Positions 1 to 10,894 of a DNA stretch of 64,000 nt are shown piece after piece. The position numbers and the translations under genes are program-made. Each line of letters starts with the position of its first letter. Within the stretch, counting starts at the first letter, position 1. Origin of the DNA: Asterias rubens (lineage: Eukaryota; Echinodermata; Asteroidea; Forcipulatida; Asteriidae); assembly GCF_902459465.1 (NCBI RefSeq), contig NC_047067.1:12040840-12104839 (forward strand), given 5' to 3'. Below the pieces are notes generated by a model. The model was given only the letters and a program-made list of their open reading frames with translations, was not told the DNA's origin and did no database searches.

Positions 1-164
1 CCAGAAAAAAAACTACATAATAGCCTTTGCTTTTCCGTCCTCTTGTTCCCCAAAATTTAATTTCATAAAATTTCAATCCAATTTATGTCATTTATTAGTG
101 TTCGTTGTAAACCAAAGGACTCACTGAAAAGCGGACTTATACATTTTTACTGAGCCAATAACCT

Positions 165-373
165 AATGGAGAGAAGACCGGGATAGGAAATTAAGTTTCA
201 GTTCGAGATGCAGGAGAAAAACCCATGGAGAAATATTCCATGGAAAACCCACGCAGTCAGGTAGGGAAGGGACAAAACCCAATTCACACAATGCCCCCAC
301 TGGGATTCGAAACGCAGTCCTAGAGGTGGGAGGCGAGGAAATAATTATACCACTGCTCCAACTGGACTGCCCA
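165..373 (-). repeat. tRNA-derived SINE (family S1)
   Basis: Read on the minus strand, the head has a box A-like stretch (AGTTGGAGCAGTGG) and a box B-like stretch (GTTTCGAATCCC) about 50 nt apart. A non-tRNA body containing GTGGGTTTTCC follows. No intact tRNA cloverleaf is visible, so this is a SINE head rather than a tRNA gene. The ends are approximate. Confidence 0.55.
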
Positions 374-429
374 AAATGAAAATTTTACGGTGTTGTATGA
401 TAGCGCCCTCTGTGAATCATCCTCCTGTA

Positions 430-690
430 ATAGACCTTTCGTAGGGTTTTAAGGTATAGGGTTTGGTTTGTAGGGTTAGGGTTGGGTTTGTAGGGTTAGG
501 GGTAGGTTTGTAGGGTTAGGGTTTGGTTTTTGGGATTAGGATTGGATTTTAAGGTTAGGGTTTGATTTTTAGGGTTAGGGTTCGATTTCAGGGTTAGGGT
601 TGGTGTTACTAGGGTTAGGGTTACATTTAGGGTTGGGTTTTAGAGTTATAGGTTAGATTTAAGGGTTAGGATTTTAGGGTAAGGGTTGGT
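430..690. repeat. Degenerate TTAGGG-like interstitial repeat
   Basis: About 260 bases are built from GGGTTAGGG and GGGTTTGGTTTG words, with many one-base changes. TTAGGG is the ancestral metazoan telomere unit, so this looks like an old interstitial telomeric tract or a satellite derived from one. It becomes more degenerate toward 690. Confidence 0.75.
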
Positions 691-1129
691 TTTAGGCGGG
701 CTTATATATCATCAAAAATCGGATCTACACCTTAAACTGCGCAATGGCACTCATGGTAAAGTTGACAACCAATACATTTTATTTAATAACTTTACAGTAA
801 ATTTTCATATCAACGCAAACAACAACTGAAGAAATTCCTGTTCAACTTATTCAATGCTTGACCTTATTGCGTTTATTTACAACATCCGGGGCATACTGTA
901 GAGAACCTGAGATGGAAAGACAAAATCCCAATGATTATTAGATTTAGAAATATGTTCATTGCAAACAGAGATTCATATCGTGAGAGAGATTCGCAGCGAT
1001 TTGTTGGTAACAGCGCCCTCTCATTGTAAGCAATTGTGTCAAAGTCCTACATACTAACATTACATGCAATGTACATGTACATAAACGACACGTGGACACA
1101 ACATGCAGACGACTAAAAGCTCACGTCCA
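691..1129. other. Unannotated spacer
   Basis: No coding signal or recognised repeat is seen. The base composition is ordinary for the window. Confidence 0.5.
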
Positions 1130-1260
1130 TATCTGTGTTTTGATTGGTGCGAGTGTCGGCTGCGCCAATGGTCACCTCCGACCAATCAAAGCACAGCTAC
1201 GGAAAGCTTACGTCACTACACGTTTATCCAATGAAATCATTGTACCCAATGGAATCGCTG
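1130..1260 (+). promoter_or_regulatory. CCAAT-box cluster, possible promoter
   Basis: Five CCAAT or inverted ATTGG boxes lie within about 110 bases (GATTGGTG, CCAATGG, CCAATCA, CCAATGA, CCAATGG), together with a TACGTCAC CRE-like half site. The first and third boxes form an inverted pair, so part of the cluster could be the stem of a repeat. It lies about 0.5 kb upstream of the candidate start codon at 1774. Promoter function is inference. Confidence 0.35.
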
Positions 1261-1773
1261 GTTCTAAAAAGCAAGCACATGTTTAAAGACAGGGGACCAG
1301 TCTAGGCTTCCACAAAAGAATAATGTTTTTGTACTGTTCCTTCAGTCAGTCTCGCCCCTACCAAAAGGAGGGAAAAACATACTCCTTGTGAATAAGAATC
1401 GAAGCTTTAGCATTTTAGAGCGGTATTTTCTGAAACTACACGAGTTTAAAGAAATACAAGGCAAAAAAACTCTAAAAGAAATATAATTATTAATCCTTGA
1501 TCGTGAATTGCACTGGTATAATTTTATATTCCCCAAGTGACTGATGGAACCGCCCGACCCACAGGCTAGGTGGGTCTATTATAACATTGAGTTGAGACTT
1601 CTTCACGTTCAAGAAATTCCTTACATTGTTATTGGACAAGCTTGTTACCAAGTAAATTCCGGTGTATGCAAATCATATTCTTATGCAAATTTATCGTCTC
1701 TGTGCTTTTGGATAGGAAAAAAGGCAAGAACAGCAAAGCTGTATAGTTTTACACGGGACGGCGAACGGACAAC

Positions 1774-1836
1774 ATGGCGACTCGTCGTGGTGGATTTGGA
1801 CCTCGCGTATCGGACGAACTTGATCAGAGTTTCACT
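1774..1836 (+). CDS. Candidate first coding exon, unknown protein
   Basis: The ATG at 1774 follows ACAAC and opens a 21-codon reading frame beginning MATRRGGFGP and containing SDELDQSFT. A GTATAT donor-like site follows at 1837; if it is not used, the frame stops within a few codons. The SDEL word resembles the D-T-x-S-D-E-L core of the exon-like units at 6.7, 7.6 and 8.6 kb, which is why they may belong to one plus-strand gene. However, its phase-0 end does not match the phase-1 start of the 6721 unit, so at least one further exon would be needed. I do not recognise the protein. Confidence 0.3.
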
Positions 1837-2390
1837 GTATATAAGTGACTCAAACTGTATTTCTATCTTTGAGTAGTTACTAGTCACATAGAGAACATTA
1901 GCTATGACATTCTGGAGGCAAAATGTACTTAAAACTTCAGACGAAAGTGACAAACATGGGCACTTTTGCTATGGTGGATTATTTTCACCAAAGCTAGAGC
2001 ACACCTCTCTCCAAAAAGTCTAATTTTGTAGTCGAGTTTACAACCTGCTTGAGAACTCTTTTTTGAGTTTTCGTGGGTTTGAGAATTCCTCGAAGTTTGA
2101 CAGAACATTGTCGCCGGTGTACTCAACCAAACTACCGGTGTCATGGACTGACTTTGATGTTGAGCTTGCGAGTAGAGCTGGAAAGTTCCAGGAGTTTGTA
2201 CATTCTTCAAAGAGACGACCACTTCACAACTGTCGGAAATGAACACCTTTCGAATGGACTCGCATTCTCCTGCTGAGCTTTCGCTTTTTGCTTGCGAGCT
2301 CCGTCGAGTTAGATGCTCTTCCCCATGTATGGACCGAACTGAGTTATCTGGATAATTGAACTTGAATTTGAAATATTAACACATTTAAGT

Positions 2391-2880
2391 GACTGGTGTC
2401 AGAACTTTGAAACTTTAATGCCCACTTGGTGAAGAAAGAAGATATATGGATTGTGTGGTATGGTAATTGGTGAAGAAAGAAGATCCATGGATTGTGTGGT
2501 ATGGTAATTGGCTACAAGTCGTCCAAGTGACAAAAGGCAAGAACTTTAAAAAAAAGTGACATTTGAGTTTTGAGTTTCAGAGCTCATCACTTTTTGCTGA
2601 CTGTTGTCAGAACTTTGAAACTTTCATGCCCACTGGTGACTGGGTGAAGTCAGAAGATCTATGGATTGTGTGGTATGGGTTTGGCTTCAAGTCGACCAAG
2701 TGGTAAGAAAAGAACTTTAAAAGTGACTTTTGAGTTTTGAGTTTCAAAGCTCAGCACTTTTTGCTGACTGTTGTCAGAACTTTGAAACTTTTATGCCCAC
2801 TGGGTGAAGAAAGAAGATCTATGGATTGTGTGGTATGCGTTTGGCTTCCAGTCGACCAAGTGGTAAGCAAAGATCATTAA
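2391..2880. repeat. 167-bp tandem repeat, three copies
   Basis: Units begin at 2391, 2599 and 2766, each with GACTG(G/T)TGTCAGAACTTTG. The step from unit 2 to 3 is 167 bp. The step from unit 1 to 2 is 208 bp because unit 1 carries an internal 41-bp duplication around GGTGAAGAAAGAAGAT. Units 2 and 3 end in CCAAGTGGTAAG, which looks like a splice donor. No frame stays open through all three units, so this is probably intronic satellite. Confidence 0.8.
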
Positions 2881-2934
2881 GATGACGCTAAGTGGAAATC
2901 TAACCCCATTTCTTCCCAGTAACTGGCAGGTATC

Positions 2935-3135
2935 TGTTCATCTCGGTACTTGTTGATGTTGTCTACTACTATTGTCAATGGTTGAAGTCATCTACAATTT
3001 TTCTGAGAGGATTTCCTTGGTGTCGGGGCATTTTGGTCGTGGCCAGAGTGATGCATTGAAGTTAAAAAGTTTCTCTTGGAACATTTCCTATGGTTTGGAA
3101 GAAGCTCATGATGACTTGTTGTCATTTTGTTGTTA
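2935..3135 (+). repeat. Diverged duplicated block, copy 1
   Basis: Shares CTTGTTGATGTTGTCTACTA and GGGCATTTTGGTCGTGGCCA, in the same order and orientation, with 4216-4412. An older segmental duplication of the region is likely. Confidence 0.7.
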
Positions 3136-3860
3136 GACATTGGCATGATTAATTCTTTAATATTTTAGTATCAACTGTTCAGTTATAGATGACCCAGCAA
3201 CTAGGGCACTGAATTTGGTGACATTTGGTTTCCTCTTTCAAACTAAGGAGAACTAGTAAAAATCACAGACGTTTCTAGAAGCATCAAACCTCTTTGAGAT
3301 TAAGCATTTATTCAACACTAGTGAATCTCTTAATTAAATTAATGGAGATTATTAAATACAATGAAAATGATTGTTAGCAAATGTAAAATGCGTGCATCAA
3401 AATAAAACATAATCTGATTGAAATAAGTGTTTTATTTCTTCAGGAATAAACTTGTAAAAAAAAATGAAATTCCCCATCCCCCTCTTAACTGCTCCCAAAT
3501 AGTGTAAATCAATGTTAAGGCAATTTGTGTACAATATATACTTGATAGATGATGATTTTCTTATCAAGGGGTATTTAATGGTTAATTTATAAATCTTTTG
3601 ATATTTCTGATGAATAAATAAGATCCATTGTTTGTTAGCGGATGGACATTATGGCCCGCTTCAAAAAAAATAAAATTAAAAATTCTCAAACTTAGGTTTC
3701 AAGGCGCTGCGCAATCATTTTTCCTAGGTTATATTTTAATTACTAAAAAACAAAATAGAAAAACTATTTTCTTCATGAAGCTTATTCCGAACAGTGTAAA
3801 ACATTTTAAGTGAAAAATTTTTCAGTGTTTACCTAGGCCTATTAGATGTTGATTTATTTC
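3136..3860. other. AT-rich spacer
   Basis: No supported gene or recognised element. It is AT-rich with short poly-A runs. Confidence 0.5.
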
Positions 3861-4040
3861 AGTTAGGAATATTAAAATGGTTAATTTAAAATTAATCATT
3901 TAATACTTCTGAGTAATCAATTACATCATTTGGTTGCTGCAAGCGATTAAGGTGCCTAAAACAATTACAAAAAACAATAATTGTCCAAAACAATAATTGC
4001 TTTGTCAGCGCTGCGCGACATGCACTGCATCGAGGAGTCA

Positions 4041-4083
4041 GCAAAAAAAAAAAAAAAAAGGAGGAGGAGGAGGAGGAGGAGGC
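4041..4083. repeat. Poly-A plus (GGA)n microsatellite
   Basis: A run of A is followed by seven GGA triplets. The same position in the diverged duplicate near 5.1 kb has an (AGGC)n tract and another poly-A run. Confidence 0.9.
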
Positions 4084-4215
4084 AGACAGAAAACAGACCT
4101 GCAGAGAAAAAGACATAAGAAGACATCCCTCTACATGGTGTGTTGTGGTAAGTATAATAATGGGTTACAGAAATGGGACATAGAGTCGGCTCAAAACTTA
4201 AAGTGTTGTCTTTCC

Positions 4216-4412
4216 AAAGGTTCATCTCACTTGTTGATGTTGTCTACTAATATTGTCATTGGTGATGTCATCCACTCTTTTCTGATCCGGTTTTCTTGAT
4301 TTGAGGGCATTTTGGTCGTGGCCAGAGTGATGCCTTAAGTAAAATAGTTTCTCATCGACCATTTCTAGGTGTATGAAAGAAGCTGATTTTGTTGTCATTT
4401 TAAAGTTATACC
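4216..4412 (+). repeat. Diverged duplicated block, copy 2
   Basis: Partner of 2935-3135. The sequence just upstream (3860-4215) in turn resembles 5040-5345: both carry a poly-A run, an AAAAAGACA(C/T)AAGAAGA word and a GTGTTGTCTTTC(C/A)A word. This points to repeated local duplication. Confidence 0.65.
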
Positions 4413-5110
4413 TCTGTATTCATTCGCTAATACTTGAGACTGTAATGCACTTTGCAATCAGTTTGTTGTTCTCTAAATAGTTAGCTAAATAATATTATTT
4501 TGTAAGTCTATATAAACTGTAATTTTTGGGTGGCTATTTAAATAGCTTCCCAAAGTAAAAGTTTACATAGACTTACAAAAGTATACAACACATACCACAT
4601 AAAAACTTAAAATAAAATCCCTGTTTCATGTCAAGAATCCCACAACACTTTCTCTAGAGCTAGTAAACGTTTGCCCCTTTTAAATCATCAAACCATTTTT
4701 AGAGAAAATGTTGTATTATATTAACATTTTGTAATGATTTTGTTAAATGAAGTAAATCATTTTTGTAGGATATCCCTAAAAAAAAATTGCTTACTTCACG
4801 AAAGTAATTAAAACCTACCCAATGAACACTAGAACAACTTATTAATGATAAATCAGTGTGTGCCCTGTGCACAAACTGACTAAAATTATAATTTTACCAC
4901 ATTTTTTTTTGTTTAAGATGAACTTGGCATAAAGACCCAACCCTTAACAATAGTGTTAAACCATGTGAACTTGGTTAACATCAGGTAAACACAACAAAAA
5001 GCATTTGCAGTCAGTTTTTACACTGATAAGTTGATGACCTCTTTCAGTTAGAGATTAAGTTAATCGTTTAGTATTTCTGACAATTCACAAAACTTAGTTT
5101 CTTAGAGCGC
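4413..5110. other. AT-rich spacer
   Basis: No gene or recognised repeat is seen. Confidence 0.5.
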
Positions 5111-5115
5111 TCCGC

Positions 5116-5180
5116 GGCAGGCAGGCAGGCAGGCAATGTGTTGCAAAGCGAGCCAAAAAAAAAAAAAAAAAAAAAAACAC
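5116..5180. repeat. (AGGC)n and poly-A microsatellites
   Basis: A GGCAGGCAGGCAGGCAGG tract is followed about 20 bases later by more than 20 A residues. Confidence 0.9.
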
Positions 5181-5674
5181 AGGAGAAGAAACAAGAAAGA
5201 GAGAGGTGTAACAAGAAACAGCTGAAACAAAGAAAAAGACACAAGAAGAAAATCTTGGTGTTAATGGTGATATTGGTATGTATAATGGTAAGTTGGTTAG
5301 CAGGGCATAGATTTGGCTTAGAACTTAAGTGTTGTCTTTCAACAGCTCCATGGCGATGCTACTTGCTGTCATCGAGTGCTAAAGATGAAGACAGCTCCCT
5401 GGGTTGGTAATGTCAGGTCTTTAGCCCGGTTCATACTTCCTGCAAATGCTTCGTGCGAAATGAATTTCTCTCCGCACAAAATTCTCTTCCAAAATTTGAT
5501 TCGCATTCGCAGGAAGTATAAACCAGGCTTAAGAGGTACCAGACAGACAAGTTTGGAACTACCAGAAGTACACAGATAGCCAATAGGTTAAGTACCAGCT
5601 GGACATGGGTAAGATCATGGTAAAGTCAGTGTTAACCACAGATTTCTCTCGTACATTATTAACCCTAAAATTTT

Positions 5675-5900
5675 TCTTTGACAGCAACTAATCACAATTT
5701 ACTTTAACAGTCAATAATCTTTTTCTTTTTTTCGACAGCAAATAATCACAATTTTCTTTCACAGCGAATAACCATGTTTTTTTCCTTTGACAGAAAATAA
5801 TCACAGTTTCCTTTCACAGCGAATAACCATATTTTTTTCTTTCGACAGCAAATAATCACAATTTCCTTTCACAGCCAATAACCATATTTGTTTTCTTCCA
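5675..5900. repeat. ~60-bp minisatellite of acceptor-like units
   Basis: About four units, each with a (T)nCTTTCGACAGCAAATAATCAC-like half and a TTTCCTTTCACAG half. Every unit therefore contains two sequences that look like 3' splice sites (pyrimidine tract then CAG). Confidence 0.8.
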
Positions 5901-5976
5901 ACCAATGAACTACTTATACTCCATTCATAACCAACACTTTTTTTTTTTTTTGACAGATTACAACCTGTTTCCATCA

Positions 5977-6227
5977 AGCAGGGCCCAATATGACAGAGCT
6001 GCTAAGCACACAAATTTGCTAAGCATGACATTTTTGCCTGGATAAAAACTGGATTACCAACCACATTTCCACATAGTTTTCAGGATAAGCAAACAACAGC
6101 TGATTACAAGTAACAAGCAATATGCCACAAATGGAAATTTGGTTAGTAATCCTGTTTTTAACGAGGAAGAAATTTCATGCTAAGCAAATTTGTGTGCTTA
6201 GCAACTCTATGAAGTTGGTCCCTGGCA
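5977..6227. repeat. Hairpin MITE, family D
   Basis: Near-palindrome running from GGGCCCAATATGACAGAGCT to its inverted copy AGCAACTCTATGAAGTTGG. It is the reference copy here for family D (GGGCCCAATTTCATAAAGC...GCTTTATGAAATTGGGCCC, inner word AAGCACAAATTTGCTAAGCA). Confidence 0.85.
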
Positions 6228-6375
6228 ATTTCCATCCTGACTGCTTAAGTACAAGGTAAGAAAAAAGATTATATGAAATTAAGATACCTAACTAACCCTT
6301 CTGTACTTTTTGTTTGGCCCACAGTTCAGACATCTTTTCATCCTAGGACACATCTCTTCATCCTAGGCATCTCTT

Positions 6376-6653
6376 AAAGGGACATGGCGCCTTGGATTGG
6401 GCAAGTTCGCCTATGCAAAGCATTTGAAACTGTTTGTAAATATGCTTTGAAATTCCGTGGTTTTCCTTACACTCATGAACTAGCACGGCACCCCAATTAA
6501 ATGGCAGACCGTATTAGTTCACAGAGTAAAAGGAAAAAAAACACATGCAAATTCGAGGCATATTCTGTTTGGAACACTATATTTTACTTGTAAAACATCT
6601 TTGTAGTCCAACTCGCCTGATTCAAGACAACGTGCCCCTTGAGGTTTGGTAAG
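6376..6653. repeat. Hairpin MITE, family H (diverged)
   Basis: Starts TTAAAGGGACATGGCGCCTTGG and ends CAAGACAACGTGCCCCTTGA. These match the ends of the better copy at 39142-39531. Confidence 0.7.
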
Positions 6654-6720
6654 TTATTGGTAAGCTCAGCTAAACATGATGTAGTGATGCTAATTTTTCT
6701 TTAGAACTTTTTCTTTTCAG

Positions 6721-6795
6721 ATACCAGATCTGATGAGGCATACTCTTCCTGGAAGCAGTCTGGCAGTTTTCACTTCAAGCATGGCAAGTGTTTTG
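6721..6795 (+). CDS. Exon-like unit 1, unknown protein
   Basis: Bounded by a strong acceptor (TTTTTCTTTTCAG) and a donor (TTTTG then GTAATG). Read in phase 1-1 it gives 25 codons with no stop, including QSGSFHFKHGK. Unit 3 (8616) shares the QSGSFHF core and unit 2 (7639) a related SGSLNFSHGK version, which suggests tandem exon duplication. The family is not recognised. A repeat that merely carries splice-like edges is the alternative. Confidence 0.4.
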
Positions 6796-7173
6796 GTAAT
6801 GTATATCAGTTATAAATTCAAAGGTCCCTTGTTGCATTTTGTTGTAACTGGCATGGTTCACAATTCAATTGTGTTGCATTCGGATGTATTTAGCAGGGTG
6901 TAGAGGGACCTCAATTGGAAGAAATTATGCAATACATCCAATCTCCCACTCACTGGGCTTGACATCTTAAAAGAAGAAACCTTACTTCTGTAAATTCTTA
7001 AAATTGTTTGTCGTTAGAAGACTTTGGAATGGATTATCTATAAATTATTCTGTACACTAGTCTCTCATTTCTCTCTTTCTTTAGATATAAATTGATGTAC
7101 AGCAGTTGGAAACAATAATTTTCAAAAATTGTTCCTCTCACTGAACACCTTTACAGTAGTAACTTATTTGGAT

Positions 7174-7556
7174 TTAAAGACACGGGACCTAATTGGTAAT
7201 TGTCAAAGACTAGTCTTCACACTTGGTGTATCTCAACATGCATAAAATAACAAACCTGTGAAAATTTGAGCTCAATCGGTCGTCAAAGTTGCGAGATATT
7301 AATGAAAGAGAAAGGAAAAAAACACCCTTTGTCGCATCATGGTCACACCAGACGATTGATTTCGAGACCTCAAATTCAAAATTTGAGGTCTCGAAATTGT
7401 GGAAAATTACTTCTTTCTCGAAAACTACGTCACTTCAGAGGGCGCTGTTTCTCACAATGTTTTATACTATCAACCTCTCCCCATTACTTGTATTGAAGAA
7501 AGATTTTATGATAATAATTATTTTGAGTAATTACCAATAGTGTCCACTGCCTTTAA
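7174..7556. repeat. Hairpin MITE, family A
   Basis: The right end is AATAGTGTCCACTGCCTTTAA and the central palindrome is TCGAGACCTCAAATT with its inverse. The left end is diverged (TTAAAGACACGGGACC). It lies between exon-like units 1 and 2. Confidence 0.85.
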
Positions 7557-7638
7557 TGTAGTTGATAGGCATTTATTGTACATACCAAATTTTCTCCTAA
7601 CATCTCCATTACCTCTTCATTTGCACAGATACTGAGAG

Positions 7639-7735
7639 ATACTGGAAGTGATGAACTCTCCATGGATGGAGTCTCTGGCAGTTTGAACTTCAGCCATGGC
7701 AAGGAATTTGGAAATGTACCAATGACAGTTGCAAG
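7639..7735 (+). CDS. Exon-like unit 2, unknown protein
   Basis: An open segment containing DTGSDELSMDG, SGSLNFSHGKEFGN and a final PMTVA, followed by an AAG-GTAAAA donor. The position matching the GTAATG donor of units 1 and 3 is GAAATG here, so that site is lost and the unit reads through to the later donor. The acceptor could be GAGAG at 7638 or CACAG at 7628. Confidence 0.4.
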
Positions 7736-7939
7736 GTAAAATTTGACTTCTGGAAAAGAATTCAACAGATGCTAAATTTGCATCAGGAGATAAAGAATAT
7801 TAATTTTGATTTTTCACGTACCGGTGCACCGACATGTATGCAGTGATAACACACATCGTGTAAGGGTAAAACCAATTTAGCATCCATATCATTGTGGTTC
7901 CAACTATAGCAACGGGTTTGAATTGTCTCTAGCTACCAG

Positions 7940-8226
7940 GCAATCTTGGTGGTCTAGTGCGGTGAGACACTGCTCTAGAATCGCAAAGGTCGTGGGTTCG
8001 AATCCCATCCAAGCAATTTGCCTGTGATTTTGTGAGAACGCAGGGAAGTATTTAGTGTGTGGTGCTAACACACAGGCATTATACTTCATGGAGAAGCCTC
8101 CATGCCCCCTGGTCATTGCCTTTGTGCCCTTGAAATGCTCAAGATGAAATTTACAATCCTCATAGGGTTCCCTTTAACAAGAGGAAAATGCATTGGTGCC
8201 CTTGCCCTTTAAAAAAAAAAAAAAAA
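7940..8226 (+). repeat. tRNA-derived SINE (family S2) with poly-A tail
   Basis: The head has box A (TGGTCTAGTGCGGTGAGAC) and box B (GGTTCGAATCCC). The body has GTGCTAACACACA and the element ends in about 17 A. Pieces of the same family lie at 12543, 25175 and 31840. Confidence 0.75.
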
Positions 8227-8615
8227 GCATACTGGCCTCAACACACACTGGTGTCAAAGTAATACCAACACTAATAATATGGATTGGAAGGGATTCACCA
8301 AACAAGAGCTTTTAGGAACTGTTTCGCACCCCCAGCTGCTTAGTACAAACAAATAAAAGCAACCAATTATTCAAAAGTAATTCTCCTACATATTGCATCT
8401 TCAAAAGAGCAACCTACTTGATTTCAACTCTTAAAGAGGTGTTTTGTTGTCACAGACCAATTTGGATTAAAGTTGATCAGTCCTAAAATGCCTGCTTTCA
8501 AACTTCTCAAACCGACAACAAATAAAAAACATTATACCATATCTACATAAAAAGGGGGGAAAAGTAGAATGTAAAATCTTATATAGTTGTACATCTTTTC
8601 TTTAAACCCTCTTAG

Positions 8616-8686
8616 GTCTGATACCGGAGTTGATGAACTACTGATGCAGTCTGGCAGTTTTCACTTCAGGTATGGCAAGGAATTGG
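8616..8686 (+). CDS. Exon-like unit 3, unknown protein
   Basis: Follows ACCCTCTTAG and ends at GGAATTGG-GTAATG. The frame reads SDTGVDELLMQSGSFHF then GKELG. The donor word and protein core match unit 1, and the DTG-DEL start matches unit 2. An internal CTTCAG-GTATGG could be an alternative donor. Confidence 0.4.
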
Positions 8687-8700
8687 GTAATGTATCAGTT

Positions 8701-9073
8701 TAAAGGAACGCATTACCTTGGATCGGAGGAGTTGGTCGTTGAAAGCGTTTGCAACCGTTGGTTATGAAATGCATATGATTAAATAGATATTTTAAAAGTA
8801 GAATGTAATTGATGCACACAAACACGACTCGAAATTGGATGGTTTTACTTTTACATCTCGAAGAAACATGGTCGGCCATTTTGTGGAGTCAAAATTTTGA
8901 CACGCCAACCGGTTAGTTCGCGATGTAAAATGTAAACCGTGCAACTTTTAGTGATACTTGTGTGCATCATAATCTGCTTTTAAAATAAATTTATACCATC
9001 TACATTTCATAACAGTTTTCAAACGCTTTTCAAAGACCAACTCATCTGATCCAAGGTAACGTGTATCTTTAAG
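8701..9073. repeat. Hairpin MITE, family H
   Basis: Ends TTTAAAGGAACGCATTACCT and CAAGGTAACGTGTATCTTTAA. The centre is the GGCCATTTTGTGGAGTCAAAA region, where family H copies fold back. Confidence 0.8.
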
Positions 9074-9156
9074 TTACAAGGTTAAAGTTTGACTATTAGA
9101 CCAAGCTTCTTGGATATCTCATTTGAAGAAACAGATGGAAGAGATCCTTAAAACCA

Positions 9157-9599
9157 TAGACCTATCCATTAAGCTCCGCCCCATTGCATATTGACCAATC
9201 AAAACACAACGAAGGTCCTACAAATAAGGTCCGACATGCGTGCGCGTATGCTTGGCGTATACTCGGCATATGCTTGGTGTATGCTTGGCGTAGGCGTATG
9301 CTTGGCGCGTGCGAAAAGGAATCCCATGAATTATGTAAATTGCACACAGCGCGTGCGCACTAACATTTTGGTTGGCAAAATGAGAGAAAATCGCGCTGTT
9401 TTGTACACGGCTAATGGCTGCGTGACGCAGACGCGATTGCGCATCTGCTTAGTGCACAACTCTATGGTGTTTGCCAACCAATAGGGTATGTACGTATGTG
9501 TAAATGTAATTAGCATATTTCATGGGAAGGGTCCATTGGAGAGGCTCACGTGTTCTTGCTGTCACGTGCATCGTGGGCGGAGCCTAATGGATCGGTCTA
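9157..9599. repeat. 443-bp TIR element (MITE), TA target
   Basis: Terminal inverted repeats TAGACCTATCCATTAAGCTC and GGGCGGAGCCTAATGGATCG (continuing to TCTA) differ at 2 of about 25 positions. They are flanked by TA. The interior has repeated CGTATGCTTGG words and two CCAAT boxes. No transposase is seen. Confidence 0.75.
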
Positions 9600-9729
9600 T
9601 TAAATCTACCACAGCATTGGACTTAAAATATTTAAAGGAGCAGCCTAGCTGATTTCACCTCTTAATGATGATTGTTGTTATAATAGTTTGGAATTGAATT
9701 TTATGAGTCATATTTGTAGAATTTTTTTA

Positions 9730-9785
9730 AATTTAAGAAATTTGAATGCAAGCATTTTAGTAAAATATTTGCATTCAAATTTCTT
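9730..9785. repeat. AT-rich inverted repeat
   Basis: AAGAAATTTGAATGCAA is followed 24 bases later by its inverse TTGCATTCAAATTTCTT. It could form a hairpin or be a MITE core. Confidence 0.7.
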
Positions 9786-10136
9786 ACATTTTAAAATAAT
9801 TCAATGAACTATCTCTCTTCTAAAGTTTTTGGGATATAACTGAATACAACTCATTCATACAGTCTTGTACTTTTAGCTTATAGTCCCAAAGAATTCACAA
9901 TTCAAGGTTCCCCGGGGAAGGGGGGTGGGGGTGCTGCATATCCCACACTTGAAACCTTTTCACTGCTGGGCTCTCGGACTAGATGGCAAGGATTGTGGTG
10001 ATCACTCTAATGTAAGGTTTAACTGTAATTGAATGAACAAAAGAGAGTTTTCCAAACTTCCTCTTACCCCAAGTTTTCAAACTATTTTTTTCTTGTCTTA
10101 TATAGCCCGGTAGGATTCTGGTACATGGTACATAAG

Positions 10137-10181
10137 TGAACCCGACTGTGATGTGCCCAAGTCCTCCACCAGGTCGCACAG
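10137..10181 (+). CDS. Weak candidate small exon
   Basis: A strong donor (CACAG-GTAAGTG) ends a 45-nt segment. Read phase 1-1 it gives VNPTVMCPSPPPGRT, matching the phase of exon-like unit 1. The acceptor (ACATAAG) lacks an adjacent pyrimidine tract, so support is thin. Confidence 0.2.
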
Positions 10182-10314
10182 GTAAGTGCAAGGCTATAAA
10201 TTCTACCTGGATGGATATCACAAAGAGGACTAGTCTTATCTGAAGTAACTTGTCCTAACTTTGAACCCGCCTTAAGTTTTATTAATTCCTACAGAGTCAT
10301 GGGTGTGAAACTGA

Positions 10315-10580
10315 CCCTGGTACTAGTCCTAAAGTACTAGTCCTAAAGTCCTAAAATAGGACTATCTTTGTGACATTAACCCTGGTTTTAGTAGTAAAGT
10401 CCTAAGTTAGGACTATCTTTGTGAAATTGACCCTGGTACTGGTCCTAAAGTACTAGTCCTAAAGTCCTAAAATAGGACTATCTTTGTGACATTAACCCTG
10501 GTTTTAGTAGTAAAGTCCTAAGTTAGGACTATCTTTGTGAAATTGACCCTGGTACTGGTCCTAAAGTCCAAAGTTAGGAC
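10315..10580. repeat. 116-bp tandem repeat (family G satellite)
   Basis: Units start CCCTGGTACT at 10315, 10431 and 10547 (third incomplete). The step is 116 bp and units 1 and 2 are almost identical. The unit is built from CCTAAAGT and TAGGACTA words of family G, so a family G element has been amplified in tandem. Confidence 0.9.
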
Positions 10581-10696
10581 TAGCTAGCGATTAACTTGAT
10601 TGCTAGCTAGACCAGCATGCAATGCATTCCACGCCTACGCGCCCATACCGATAAGGTCTATGAGGGCGCACTATCTATATAAATCCTGCAGTGACA

Positions 10697-10894
10697 ACGT
10701 GGGCAAAATTTCATAGAGCTGCTCAAGCAGAAAAAATGCTCAGCGCAACAAAATGTTGCTTACCAGAGTGAGGTTACCAACCAAACTACCATAATATGTG
10801 TACAATTTGTAACTGGTATCCTGCTAGTTTCTGGTAAGCAGGAAGTTGTAAAGCAATAGTGTCTGCTTAAAGCAGCTCTATGAAATTGGTCCAT
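10697..10894. repeat. Hairpin MITE, family D
   Basis: From AAAATTTCATAGAGCTGCTC to AAAGCAGCTCTATGAAATTG, with an internal near-palindrome. Confidence 0.85.

Noticed and set aside
1544..1876. 110-codon plus-strand frame
   Set aside because: The overlapping frame starting at 1774 has the better start context and resemblance to downstream units. The longer frame shows nothing recognisable.
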